In this document: positions 46,888 through 57,343 of the stretch, piece after piece
How positions within the stretch are numbered: the stretch's first letter is position 1
Layout: the number at the start of each line of letters is the position of its first letter
From: Durusdinium trenchii
Taxonomy: Eukaryota > Sar > Dinophyceae > Suessiales > Symbiodiniaceae
Reading direction: 5' to 3'
DNA length: 64,000 nucleotides
NCBI GenBank assembly: GCA_963970005.1
Contig: CAXAMN010020890.1
Location: 1,090,046-1,154,045 of the forward strand
Program-made: the position numbers and the translations under genes
The notes under the pieces: generated by a model
What the model was told of the DNA's origin: nothing
What the model saw: the letters and a program-made list of their open reading frames with translations, nothing else
The model's database searches: none

Positions 46888-47662
46888 CTGAGCAAGGTGG
46901 TTCTTTTGCAAATCCATTGCTTTCGACACCGCCTTGAGAATGAAGGTTGGGCAAAGGACACTCCAAATTCATCTCCTTTCCAAGGGTCCAACTAATGGAT
47001 GTGGTATGAGGGAAGCTCGCGCAGACTCCTGGTAGAAAAAGATGGACTAATTTGAGACATATCCGCATTCACCCTTGTCTCACTCGCACCTTAATATTTC
47101 AAAATTATCAAATCATATCAAATCACATCCACCCTGTGCGTATTTTGGTATTTCCCAGTGCCCCAAAACTCGCCCCATTTGGACTTGTGCTTTTTACGTA
47201 GATGTAGGTCTGAAATCTTCGCATCGCCATGTATTTCTTGCGTCTGCTTCTCGACTAAAGTCCTGGTGGGGTTTTGCAGGACACTTTCTGCTCCATGCAA
47301 CAAACATTACTCCAGGGAAAGTATCAAGCACGGTTGAGGCTATTTTGACCAAACCAAAGCACAAATGAGCAGCAACACCAGCAAATCAGAAGCTCTAAAG
47401 CCCCCACAACCCCCCAAAAACTGAACGAAAACGAAGGGTTGTGGACGCCAAACTTGTGTGAGCTGCACGTTTCTGGTCTCAGCACCCGTGTGGCTAGCCG
47501 CCTGTGTTTTTCTGACCAACACTCTCCGCGCTATCATGTTTTTCCAAGACGTGACCACGTTGTTCTGTAAAGACTGTGTTTTAAGGATGGTTTGCTAGCC
47601 TCCTTCAACTTGTCCGAACGCGGTTCCCACCATCATGTGGGGAGTGTAAAATAAGTCTTCCT

Positions 47663-47910
47663 ATGGTGGAGAATGATGAAGACTTCAAAAAGGAAATGGG
47701 TCTGATTGCAAAAAGACCAGCAGGCAAAGGCAAGAAGAAGAAAGATAAGAAAGGAATTGAGAAGAAACCTGCAATTGTTGACAAAAGGGCAGGTGCCTTT
47801 GAGGCTTCCAACTCTGGAGGCACCAGGAAGCCTTGGGTGAAACTCAAGAAAACAAGGGGGCATCAAATACACCTCTCTTGGACAACAACGGTCCACAACT
47901 ACAGACCATG
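47663..47910 (+). pseudogene. Lysine-rich coding remnant
   Basis: An open frame with KRPAGKGKKKKDKKGIEKK followed by IVDKRAGAFEASNSGG. The composition is that of a basic nuclear or RNA-binding tail. It contains the word ttgacaaaaggg also found in the 42.1-42.7 kb remnant, hinting at common origin. No domain is visible and nothing upstream provides a start exon. Confidence 0.3.
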
Positions 47911-48297
47911 AAAGAATCTTGTTTTTCAAATTCCACTCCATCTCCATGCAAGAACCAAGAGCTGTTCCGACCGGTTGAGGAGGCACGGCAACAAGCATGC
48001 AATCAGCCGATCAGGGAATCGGCATAGCCGGGTCAGCACTTCAGCTATCTCATGCTTCTCACCAAGTCTGGTGGTGAAGTGTAGCATCACCAGTGCAACA
48101 GCTATGTACTGTATTGTTGCAGTCTTAGGTTTTTCAAAGACAAAAGGTGCAGGACGCAAAGCGAAATATCACAGCAAAAAAATTGTAAGGCATCACCACA
48201 CAATGGTTGATACCGCTTTCTGAGTCAACTAGAACATTTAAATCTGTTCATTCCGGAACATTTGCAAATCTGTTCTTTAATGGTGATCAACGCAAAA

Positions 48298-48369
48298 GGA
48301 CTGTTCTGGGAATTGAACCCAGGACCTCTTGCACCCAAAGCGAGAATAATACCACTAGACCAAACAGCC
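48298..48369 (-). tRNA. tRNA-Pro(UGG), possibly degenerate
   Basis: The 72-nt minus-strand segment folds as a tRNA. The acceptor stem ggctgtt/aacagtc pairs fully with one G-U. The T-arm ctggg ttcaatt cccag is perfect. The anticodon arm is ctcgc tttgggt gcaag with anticodon UGG and one mismatch. The D-region gtctagtggtatt differs at the position where the usual proline tRNA has G. Sequence and anticodon match eukaryotic tRNA-Pro. The anticodon-stem mismatch and D-stem change leave open whether it is functional. Confidence 0.75.
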
Positions 48370-49075
48370 AACTGAGAGATGTTTCCAAAATTTGTTGTTA
48401 CAATTTTCTAGTGATCTTTGTTCAGCATGCCATGCACTTCAAAACGTTCCGGAAAAGCTCACCTGATCTTGCACCAAACAAAATATCTTCGAAGGTCATC
48501 GTTTGGCCCCAGCATTCGCCAGCTCGAGGCCCAACGGACCTGTTCCGCTGAAGTTTTCCTGCTGGCAAACTTTCGAAAGGGACCACATTCAGCCAAACCC
48601 TTTTGAGAGACATGCCAAAGCATAATCCTGAGAGGAAATTCTGTGTTCTTGAAGTGTTTGGCACCTCGGTGTCACGACCTGGACCGAGGTGCCAACTGGA
48701 GGCTGCAACCGATTCACTCCAAGAACGGGTTTTGAAACAGATTGGAGTGATCACACTCCATGCGGTCCAGGACGTCATGTGGAAACGTTTGATGTCGTTT
48801 CATCTGTGGGAGTTCACTGATAAGGTTTTGAATTAAAGGTCATGGAGACCAGGCGACTGTTGCAAGCGGGCATGAATGTCATTCCAAACTTCAGGTCCAG
48901 TGCCTCTATCGAAATTCTCTACTTTTATCCTCCTCCTATGTCTTGGGGATCTACCACAATTGTGCTTGTGAGGGATGTGCATTGAGTTTCATCTTGTGAG
49001 ACAAGTCATTGACTTGCTCATGCTGCATGCCGGAATCGGAACTTATACCCTACCGCTGCTCTTCGAGACACGGCA

Positions 49076-50800
49076 ATGGTTCTGCCAGAAGGAATGGACC
49101 TTCTGAAGATTGAGCAGTGTGAATTGGAAAGGGGACGAGAGGTGCTCGGAATGAAATATACATTCAAGACATGACGCTGTCAGAGGTGCAGCTCACCATT
49201 CCTTCCTTGATCAAAGCGCTTTCCATCCATCTTGAGCACGAAGCCATTCGACCGGTGGTAGGCCAGTTAGTTCCCAAAGAGCGAATCATCAGATCGCGCA
49301 TGGTCATCGTAAATAAGAAACAACCACAGCTTGGTTTTGAACCCAAAGGAAGACTTTGTGTTGGAGGACACAAGGACCCTGATTTGGGGAAATATGAAGC
49401 AGCAAGTCCAACTGCTCTTTCCCTTGCTCACTCCTTGTTGATTTGCATAGCGACGACGTTGGGTTGGCAAATCAACATTGCAGATGTGACTGCAGCCTTT
49501 TTAAAATGTTGGCACTCCCAAGAACAGATCCTTTGTATACGCACACCTTCGAGTGCTTGACTACATGGGTTGGCGCTTTGCAACAAAAGGAATTTTGGGA
49601 CTGAGTGAAAGCCTGGTATCTTCGGTTCCGGGAAACGTTGGTCAACCTGGGGCTCAAAGAATCCAAGCTTATTCCATGTTTGTTTATGAAGCACGAATGA
49701 CCAAGGTGTGTTAATCGGCCTCATCACTCTGCACGTGGACGATGCCTTGTTGGCTGGAAGTTCCGAGGTGGAGGCTGACTGGGAGAAGTTGCAGAAGGAA
49801 CTCAAATTTGGCAGCTGGACCGACTTGAAAGAAGGAGGCAAATCCTTGGACGCGTCATGCGTCAAAGTGAAGATTCCGTGACCATAGACATGAATCAATA
49901 CTGCGCTGCTTTGACAGAGATCCAATTTGACAGTTCTATGAAAGACAATCAACAGCAATCCTCACAGTTGCGAGCATTGGTTGGACAACTAGGTTGGCTT
50001 GCGAAACAAGGAAGACCGGATTTAGCATTTGCGGTCTCTTTCCTTCAACAAAACCTGGTTGATGCAACGGGAAGTACTCTCAGGTTGGGAACAACACTGC
50101 GCTGAAAGCCAAACAAGAAACTTCGTTCATTGTTACGCGGCCTCGGGCGTTCTCTGAAGGAGATCATGGTGATCGTCGCAACAGACGGAGCATTGGCTGC
50201 CATGCCAAGAGGAAAGTCGCAACTTGGCATTTTCTTGATGTTGGCCAATCCTCGTGTGCAGCGCGAAATGAACGCTGTAGCTCCTGTTGAATGGTGTAGC
50301 ACAGCGTGCAAGAGAGTCGTACGTAGTTCATCAGCAGTAGAGGCAGCAGCAGCATCACTAGGATACGAACATGCAGAGTTCTTGCGTGCGATCCTGTGTG
50401 AAGTTCGAGATCCAAGTTTTGTTATGAAGCGTTGGCTTGAACATGTTAAGCCATGTCCCATCCTGCTTGTAATAGATGCCAAGGTGGCATATGATTGCTT
50501 GTCGAGTGAAGAGCTCAATCAAGACCGTAGAACGGCTCTTGATGTCCGAGCACTCCGGGAATCCTTGGCCAATCCGGATTCCACTTCTTTTTGTAGCTGG
50601 ACCACAGCAAGCATCCGACTCTTTAAAAAAGCTTCGTGGCAATGACGGTTTGTCAACCATCCTGGCAACAGGACAGTGGACAGTGGTCGAAGACCAAGCG
50701 TGGCAAGAAGTCAGGACTCATCAACGATCCACTCAGCGAGCCTATAAGAAGAGGCTTCGATCTGAGAGGGAGGGATGGGCAGAGTCAAAAGACGCTTGAC
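49076..50800 (+). pseudogene. pol: copia-type pol fragment: reverse transcriptase and RNase H
   Basis: Degraded C-terminal part of a Ty1/copia polyprotein. Pieces in order: 49076-49170 (MVLPEGMDLLKIEQCELERG); 49171-49558, RT with RSRMVIVNK, KGRLCVGGHKDPDLG and the first catalytic region INIADVTAAF; about 49720-49860, with the catalytic LHVDDALLAGS; 49857-50105 (LRALVGQLGWLAKQGRPDLA); 50130-50645, RNase H with VATDGALAAMP, SSSAVEAAAAS and LLVIDAKVAYDCLS; then 50600-50800, the tail ending TGA. At least four frame changes and in-frame stops show that it is dead. It is 7 kb from the gag remnant, and the intervening DNA holds no protease or integrase, so they need not be the same element. Confidence 0.85.
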
Positions 50801-51159
50801 CATCATGTCATTTCTTTTGAGAGTGCACAGTGATTTTCATGGATCGAAGCCCATCACGGCCCAACACCCCGCAGGAAAAGGTTCGTCCGTGTTTGTGCGA
50901 GTCACATGGTCGCGCTTGCTCCCTACCACTTCAAGTGAAAGCAACCACAAAGTCGGTCTTCAAGCTGCCGCTGCACTTTCTTCCAATCCTCACGAATGGA
51001 CTTCGAAGGCGTCTCACCTTCAGTCGCAATGCCCTATGGCAGCGCGGTCGAATCAGGTAGCCTAAAAGCGTCTCGATGAGACGGGTCCCTGAATTGAGGC
51101 GATCGGGCACGTCAGAGTCTTGCAACGAACATTCAAAAGCCGAAGCGAACGAACCGAGG

Positions 51160-51404
51160 TTGGTTGGTTCGTTGGTTGGTTGGGTTGGCTGGCTGGCTGG
51201 CTGGCTGGCTGGTTGGTTGGTTGGTTGGTTGGTTGGTTGGTAGGTTGGCTGGTTGGTTGGTTGGTTGGTTGGTTGGTTGGCTGGCTGGCTCGTTGGCTCG
51301 TTGGTTGGTGGGTTGGTTGGTTGGTGAGTTGGTTGGCTCGCTGGTTGGTGGGTTGGTTGGCTCGCTCGTTGGTTGGTTCGCTCGTTGGTTGGTTGGGTGG
51401 CTGG
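51160..51404. repeat. TTGG/CTGG tetranucleotide satellite
   Basis: About 245 bp of (ttgg)n with interspersed ctgg, ctcg and gtgg variants. Because the unit is four bases, all frames stay open and read as Gly-Trp-Leu-Val or Pro-Thr-Asn-Gln repeats; these are not proteins. It lies about 350 bp after the end of the pol remnant. Confidence 0.95.
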
Positions 51405-51913
51405 CACATCTCTTCTAAGAGCTTGCTTTGCAGGGAATGATAGACTTCACACGTGCATACATTGTTGTAGCGAGCGTCCTTATCAGAAATTCCACGATTA
51501 TGCACCTAGGTGCCGACTTGTGTCGAAACTTACTGAGCAAAATCAGCAACAAAAAATCAACCAAAAGCACCAAAACAGAACGCAAAAAAGCGATCCACAA
51601 AAGCGCAAACAAAAAGCAAAACAATAAGCCAGTAAATCAAACAAAAGAAGAAAGGCAGCAACTGCAGACCACCAAATCGCGTGGCACCAACAAGCCAAGC
51701 GATGACATGTGGTGCTTGACAATGTGAAGCGCCGAGCCCAAGTTGGCATTGAACAAAACTCGGTGCTTCATTCATTCAAGTGGGCCATCTGCTATCTTGC
51801 ACAAAAGCACAAGCACCTACAATGTTGCCAGCAGTCCTTAACTCCCTCACCCTCCTTACCAACTCACTCCTTCACACCCCCACTGCGTTGAGTGTGGTTC
51901 ACATCACAGTGCG

Positions 51914-53731
51914 TCATCTGTTTTTCCTACTGTTGAACCACAGGCTGTATACTTGCACATCTCCCTCTATCTGCGTGAGGGTGGCGTCGCCCATTTTGCA
52001 AAAGAGATCAGGCGCCATACTTTCCCACAGCATCCCAAAGGCAAACAAAGACTGCTGATCCCGGGTTAGATGGGTTGACATCTGTGACTCGGCAAAAACA
52101 ATGTCCAAGCCAATGCCTTCTCCACAGCATCCAGTCGGTCGCTCAAGGCCTAGGCTTGTCTCGGAAAAAGCTATGCTGATCATTCTCTTTTCATCTAGAA
52201 CCCTGAACACTTGGGGAAACCACACTCACTTCAAATAGATCAAGGACCCAACATCAATTGTGGTGTGCGCGTGCTCGAAGCGATGAAGAAAGAAGACCTG
52301 AAGCAGGGCGCCCAAAGCAATTGGTAGCCATGGCGGCAGTTATTTTTGCTTGAAGGTCTTGTCCACATTTCAAGACCTCAAGACCAAAGGTTATAGTTAT
52401 TGAAAAAGATGAGGATGAGGTGTCTGCAAGTCTGTCCTGCTTGCCCTGTGACGTAGCATGACATAGGCCCTACCAATCCATTTGTTCCAAGCAAAACACG
52501 TGTTCAGATGGAGTGCCTCCAGCTTGCTTTGAGCTTCAGCCAGCTTTGGATGGAGGAGCTCCTTTCAATCCCGCCACAAAATGAGAAAATATGATGCCCC
52601 TGATTTTGGTTGGTGAGTTGCAGCAAATTAAATCTGATGACAGTGAATCAACACCTCTGATTGGCCGAGGAAAGGCCACTTCTCACAGTAAGCCGAGAAG
52701 TCTTCTTTAGCTGTGCGGTTTGCTGCTGATGTTCCACGAAGTCATTGACACAAAGCCGCGCATCACCGCCTTCTTCAAGTCCTGATTCTCCCGCAAGCGC
52801 CGCTCCTTAAGATTGATCAAGTCATGATGATGTTGGATGTTTCTCCATGAGATTTACAGGATCACAAGGTGCAACAGTCAAACCTTCCAGCAAATCCAAG
52901 TCACAGTCTCTTGCTTCAAGCACTCCTCCAAGCGCTGCACCTCAGAAAACGCAGCAAGTGCGGGAGTAGGTTGAGAAAGGAATAAGAATATGGCAATGCT
53001 AGAGACTATTCCATGGTGCCAGTGGCCACTAAATCTTCCAGATCAAAGCAAACTTGCTGGACATGTTCTTGGTTTGGACATGGAGACAAATAGGCACAAC
53101 AGCGATTAAATATGTTAGAAGAAAAAGAGACACGCCTTTTCCTCAGAGCCTTTCCTGTCAGAGCATGAGCCCGTGTGGCCCATGAAAAGGCCTTGGTCTA
53201 CAAAACAGGCAAAACCTGTGTCTCAGGCAACTCACAAGGGCTCATGCCACGATGAAACAGTCCTGTGTCCACCTTCCACCGCTACACAATGATTTGCTTG
53301 CTTTTGTTTGGCTGCGCAGCGGCGCAGCTGCAAAGGCCATGTAGCTAGGTGGCCAGGCCGTTCTCGATGCACAAGGCAGCAAAGCAAATTTGCAAGAAGC
53401 CGCACAGCATCGGCAAATTGTGAGAGGTTGCCCCATCCTTGCGTCAGGTGGAAATGTCTCCAGCAGGCTATGAGATTGGGAAACCTCCATCTTACATCTG
53501 TCCGCAAACATCTCTCCATGCTTGCTCCAAAGATGCTAGCTAACATTCCACTGAATGGTCTAGCCTAGAATCGTCATGCTGGTCCTCCAGCAAAGGAGCT
53601 CTTCGCTTTTTTGCTCTCATGGCCTCACCAAAGATATGACCAACTTCTATAGGTCGGCCTTTCTCCAAGGTCTGCAACAAATACTCCAGACTGATCCTTT
53701 CAAAGGAAGCCAGCCACCTCAATCTCCACAC
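51914..53731 (-). CDS. Unrecognised multi-exon gene
   Basis: Minus-strand exon-like segments, high to low: about 53560-53731 (RISLEYLLQTLEKGRPIEVG, IFGEAMRAKKRRAPLLEDQ); about 53300-53546 (NLIACWRHFHLTQGWGNL, FADAVRLLANLLCCLVH); about 52883-52945, ending at a GT donor (EVQRLEECLKQETVTWICW); about 52735-52845, a basic helix (LINLKERRLRENQDLKKAV); and 51914 to about 52210 (KRMISIAFSETSLGLERP, DLFCKMGDATLTQI), ending with a stop at 51914. The mix of coiled-coil and globular segments is consistent with a large cytoplasmic protein. No catalytic motif is recognised. The 5' end may extend above 53731. Confidence 0.45.
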
Positions 53732-54185
53732 ACTGGTGTCGGATGTGAAAAAGGCGCTCTTGAGTTGCGGACTTTGAGAACTCTGAAATTTAATTAGGTT
53801 TGAAAGAGACCTATACAGCCGTCAAAAGCAACTAAGTTCTGAATGCCGCCAGTTCCACTTCTGCCAAGCAACAAATCGCCCTCCAGCCGACCATTCTGGT
53901 GCCACACTACTGTGGAAGAGCTCCGAAGTGCTCGACGCGGCAAGCGCCTCAGCGAAGCGGGTTTGGGTCACCCAGCTCGGTTATTTTGCCTCCACAGAAG
54001 TATACAGCTTCAAGAGTGTCTCAATATGCATGCGCAAAACACCGAAGATATTTCCTTTGAGTTGATGGCAACGCGATGCATGCAGATCGGGAAGGTGTGT
54101 CTCCAGCAGTCCGCTCACTTTAAGCTCAAACAAGCCACCGAAAAGACCAGTTCTTGTGGACGGACTTGATAAACATGTCCAACAC

Positions 54186-54551
54186 CTACAAAACAAATGT
54201 GGTCAAAATTGGATTCCACGATTGACGAAACCTAGATCCTCGACGAATCCCAGTGGCCCTACTGCATTCCAAGCACAAAGACTCTGCAGCTTGCAGTGCC
54301 AGCGCTTGCCTGTGATTATGCATGTGGTTCTTTGCCTCAAAGATCTTCTTGGCCTGACATTGACCATGACACATTTTTTGACTCTCAAGGCATGCTCGTT
54401 GCTGAATTGGAGCCATCCTGTATATCCTCATACTGGCAACAAACCTCACAGGGTGCAGCGCCTCGAAATTACATTCCCCAGCACCCTTGGCCATCCAAAG
54501 TGCACATACCAATGGCTTCCCTCCGGCCTTCGAAATGTCTAGCTCTTCCAC
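54186..54551 (-). CDS. Possible exon upstream of unrecognised gene
   Basis: A minus-strand frame of about 120 codons with a charged helix (CQAKKIFEAKNHMHNHRQAL). It lies in the same orientation and just upstream of the gene at 51.9-53.7 kb. Other frames of this stretch are also open, so support is weak. Between 54551 and 55480 no better candidate is seen. Confidence 0.2.
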   Translation of the reverse strand: MEELDISKAGGKPLVCALWMAKGAGECNFEALHPVRFVASMRIYRMAPIQQRACLESQKMCHGQCQAKKIFEAKNHMHNHRQALALQAAESLCLECSRATGIRRGSRFRQSWNPILTTFVL

Positions 54552-55481
54552 TGCTTGATGAAGAGCTGCTTTCAGGTCAACCTCTTATGTGACTTGACAT
54601 GTTTTGCCAGCTGCAAAAAAAGAAGTTGCATCTGTCCTCACAAGCATTCATCTTCAGCAAGCCTTTTCCACTATACTTCAAACTGCTCCAAGTGACTAAG
54701 TGAAGGCCTCTAGGGCAGTCGTGTGGCAGTTGTGTGGTATGATACACTGTGGATCCGGCCAAATTTTCAAAAAATGGAATGCATCTCCAAGTCGGGCCTC
54801 GTTCCACGGAGCGTAGAAAGGAATGCTTTGACGCCAGGGGTTCTTTTTCGCCTGACACTCCCAAATTGGAACCTCCCATCACAATCTGCTGGCACAAACA
54901 TCAGCAAAATTGGCCAACACGGACATATGGATAACAACACTTGGATGAAAATAGCAATGTCAGGAATCCAGGGACCTCCTGAAATTTGTGCTTTGCACCG
55001 TTGAAGCAGATTGAGATAGTAGAAAACTGCAAAAATAAATGAAGGGGGACATCGGGGACATCCACACATGCTGCCATATATCTAGGCTCCGCGTCCGTGC
55101 TCAAAACACCGCATTCATCTCCGGCCCGCTTCAATCATCACAGGCACATGTGTATATATATATATCTAGCAGCATTCCAGTCCCTCCCTTCCATCCCAAC
55201 ACGATCCCAACGGAGAACTGTCCGATGCGCTGGAGAATGGGTTCTCTTTCGACCTCTGCAGGTCCATCAATATGATCTTGCAGTGCATCAATCATCACTT
55301 TTGACTTGCTCCAATCCTGACTTCGCACACATTGTCGTCAGCAAGAGCCTGAACCTTAAAAAAGAACTTCTGTTCTCCTTCCAAAGCTCCACTCACTTGT
55401 ATTTGCCTACTCTTAAAACAGATTGTAAGCCTAGCATCCACAGCAGTTGGCTCGCACATTTAATGTCGATTAGAGGTTATA

Positions 55482-57006
55482 TCATATCAAAAGTTTCGTC
55501 AAAGCTCTTATTGATGCTAAGCATCTTCTTGCTATTGCATGCTTGGCCTGCAGTTTCAACATCTGACTTCTATAAGTTGTTTCTCTTGAAATCAGTGGGT
55601 TGAATCGTGCCTCCTGCGCCGAAACAGCCCTAGTAAGGGCACAGGAAACAGGCGTTTTAGATCTTTTTAGCCTCCATTGCCAAGGCTCAAAGGTTGGAAT
55701 GGCAACGGTGAGGTGCAAGGATGAAAGACTGCTGGTCTTTGCCTCATGGACAAAGCCTCGCGGCACGTAAAGAACATCTCCTGGCCAAAACATGAACACC
55801 CAAGACCCTCTCTTTGGCTTGTTGTCATGCTCCCAAGTTCGCTTCAAAAGAAGAGTCTTCCATAATCCCAAAAGCGTTGGTCCTGCACGCAAGGTCTGCA
55901 GCATTCGAGTGTTCTGAGAGTCTAGCACTTCACATGGAACTTCCAAGTGATCTTTGCCAACTTGCTCAGATGGGTAAGGCAAATACACCTCGGACGAACA
56001 GAAGGCGTGCGCAAAAGCTGAAGTTCAGCAACGACCAAAACCTCTTAGTCCCCTTCCTGAGCTTCGGGGATGGATGTTAATCTCCAATCTCCCAAGGTCA
56101 CATGGTTTGGTGGATCAAGCGTGGCCAACAAATTCCACTGCTACCATGAATTCCATCTACAGTGTTCTAAGTCCTAAAGAAAGATCCAATGCATTCCTGC
56201 AATCTCAGGGCTTGACTTTTAGGGCAAGTGAATCCATCTCTGCTAGATGGATAAGAACATGCACTTGAGGCATGGCCCTTGAAGAACAACACACTCAGTC
56301 GTGTTCTTGATGACATTTTTCTCTCCCTAGAAGGATCTCAAGCCTCGGATCGCATGCTATTCTTGCAGGCTGCTGGTGAACTGTAAATGGACCAGTGCTT
56401 CTCTCCTTCCAACTGCAGCACCAATACATCTCGGTCGTCTGCATGGGGTGGAGCCGTCTGCGAAAACTGAGGTGTCACATAGCAGTTTGCATACACAGAA
56501 GGAAACTTCAAGGCTCTGCAAAAAGTGTGTACAGGACGCCACAGCTGGTCCACATTGTTGATAATCAAGGAGGCTCCTTGTAAATATGCTTCGGCAGGTG
56601 ACGTATAGTCTTCGCATGGAGCCAGATTCTTGTAAATTACGAGCTCTGAACTTTCAGGGCATCCCAAAGACAAGCACCGCAAAAGAACTTCATCCAGATA
56701 CTCCCAACTCAGCAAGTGCGAACGTTGTGCAGATGGCAGATTTCCTTTGAAGTACATCGGGCGTTGTTCAAAGATCTCGGCAAAAAAGACATCCTGACTG
56801 GTTGAGTTCTGCCCCGGCTTGCGGAGCCTTTCCCCGGCCCATCTGGACAGAGGTGTCACGTGGGTGTTCCCTCTAAGACGAACTGTTGGAAATCTTGAAG
56901 GACACGTTTTCCTGTATGGGGACCAGTTCCGTTGTACAAGACGCTCGAAAGCAAGAGAATCAAAACAACTATATATCGTCAAGAAGCTCAAAATGAGCAG
57001 GCCCAT
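55482..57006 (-). CDS. Cupin_4/JmjC-type 2-oxoglutarate oxygenase with plastid-like leader
   Basis: Cupin_4 proteins (ribosomal oxygenases such as RoxA, MINA and NO66) are Fe(II)/2-oxoglutarate hydroxylases, best known for hydroxylating ribosomal-protein histidine or arginine. Exon 1 runs from ATG 57006 to about 56355: a hydrophobic leader (MGLLILSFLTIYSCFDSLAF), a basic Ser/Arg-rich stretch, then the fold, with FAEIFEQRPMYFKGN, ASLIINNVDQLWRPVH and the iron-binding H-x-D in PPHADDRDVLVLQLEGEKHW (H188 and D190 from this ATG). A second exon at about 55915-55995 has LPYPSEQVGKDHLEVP. A third has GDVLYVPRGFVHEAKTS with the third iron ligand His, and continues to about 55560. Donors after exon 1 look non-GT. 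The GTG three codons upstream is not a likely start. Substrate unknown; the leader suggests the organelle. Confidence 0.8.
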
Positions 57007-57343
57007 TTCTCTCACCCTGCCAGTCTCTCACCCTTGCTTGGCAAAATGCTGCAAATGTTGAGAAAAAACTTAGGAGTGCTAACCAGATCCTTGAAATGCC
57101 TCAGGGATGAGAACAGAAACAAGGGACTTCACACTTTGATTGATACTGTTCCTCAACAAAGCCCTGCTTTAAAGTAGTCTGTATCCTGGCAGGCCATCAC
57201 TTAAAAAGATTTGCCTTCCACCCTGCGCATCAGCAAGCTTCTGGAGAGTGTGGGGAGATCAAGCTGCAGAATAACTCTGAGTTCAGGCAGCCAGCCATCC
57301 AAGGCCAGGAAGCAATCTTGGGCGCATCTGCTTCGAGGCTGAC

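Noticed and set aside
46685..47068. Frames of 93-127 codons on both strands at the end of copy 2
   Set aside because: They lie mostly in duplicated repeat sequence, the sister copy breaks the frame, and neither strand shows a recognisable motif.
51120..51505. Long open frames of Gly-Trp-Leu-Val or Pro-Thr-Asn-Gln repeats on both strands
   Set aside because: They are translations of a tetranucleotide satellite, which keeps all frames open regardless of coding.
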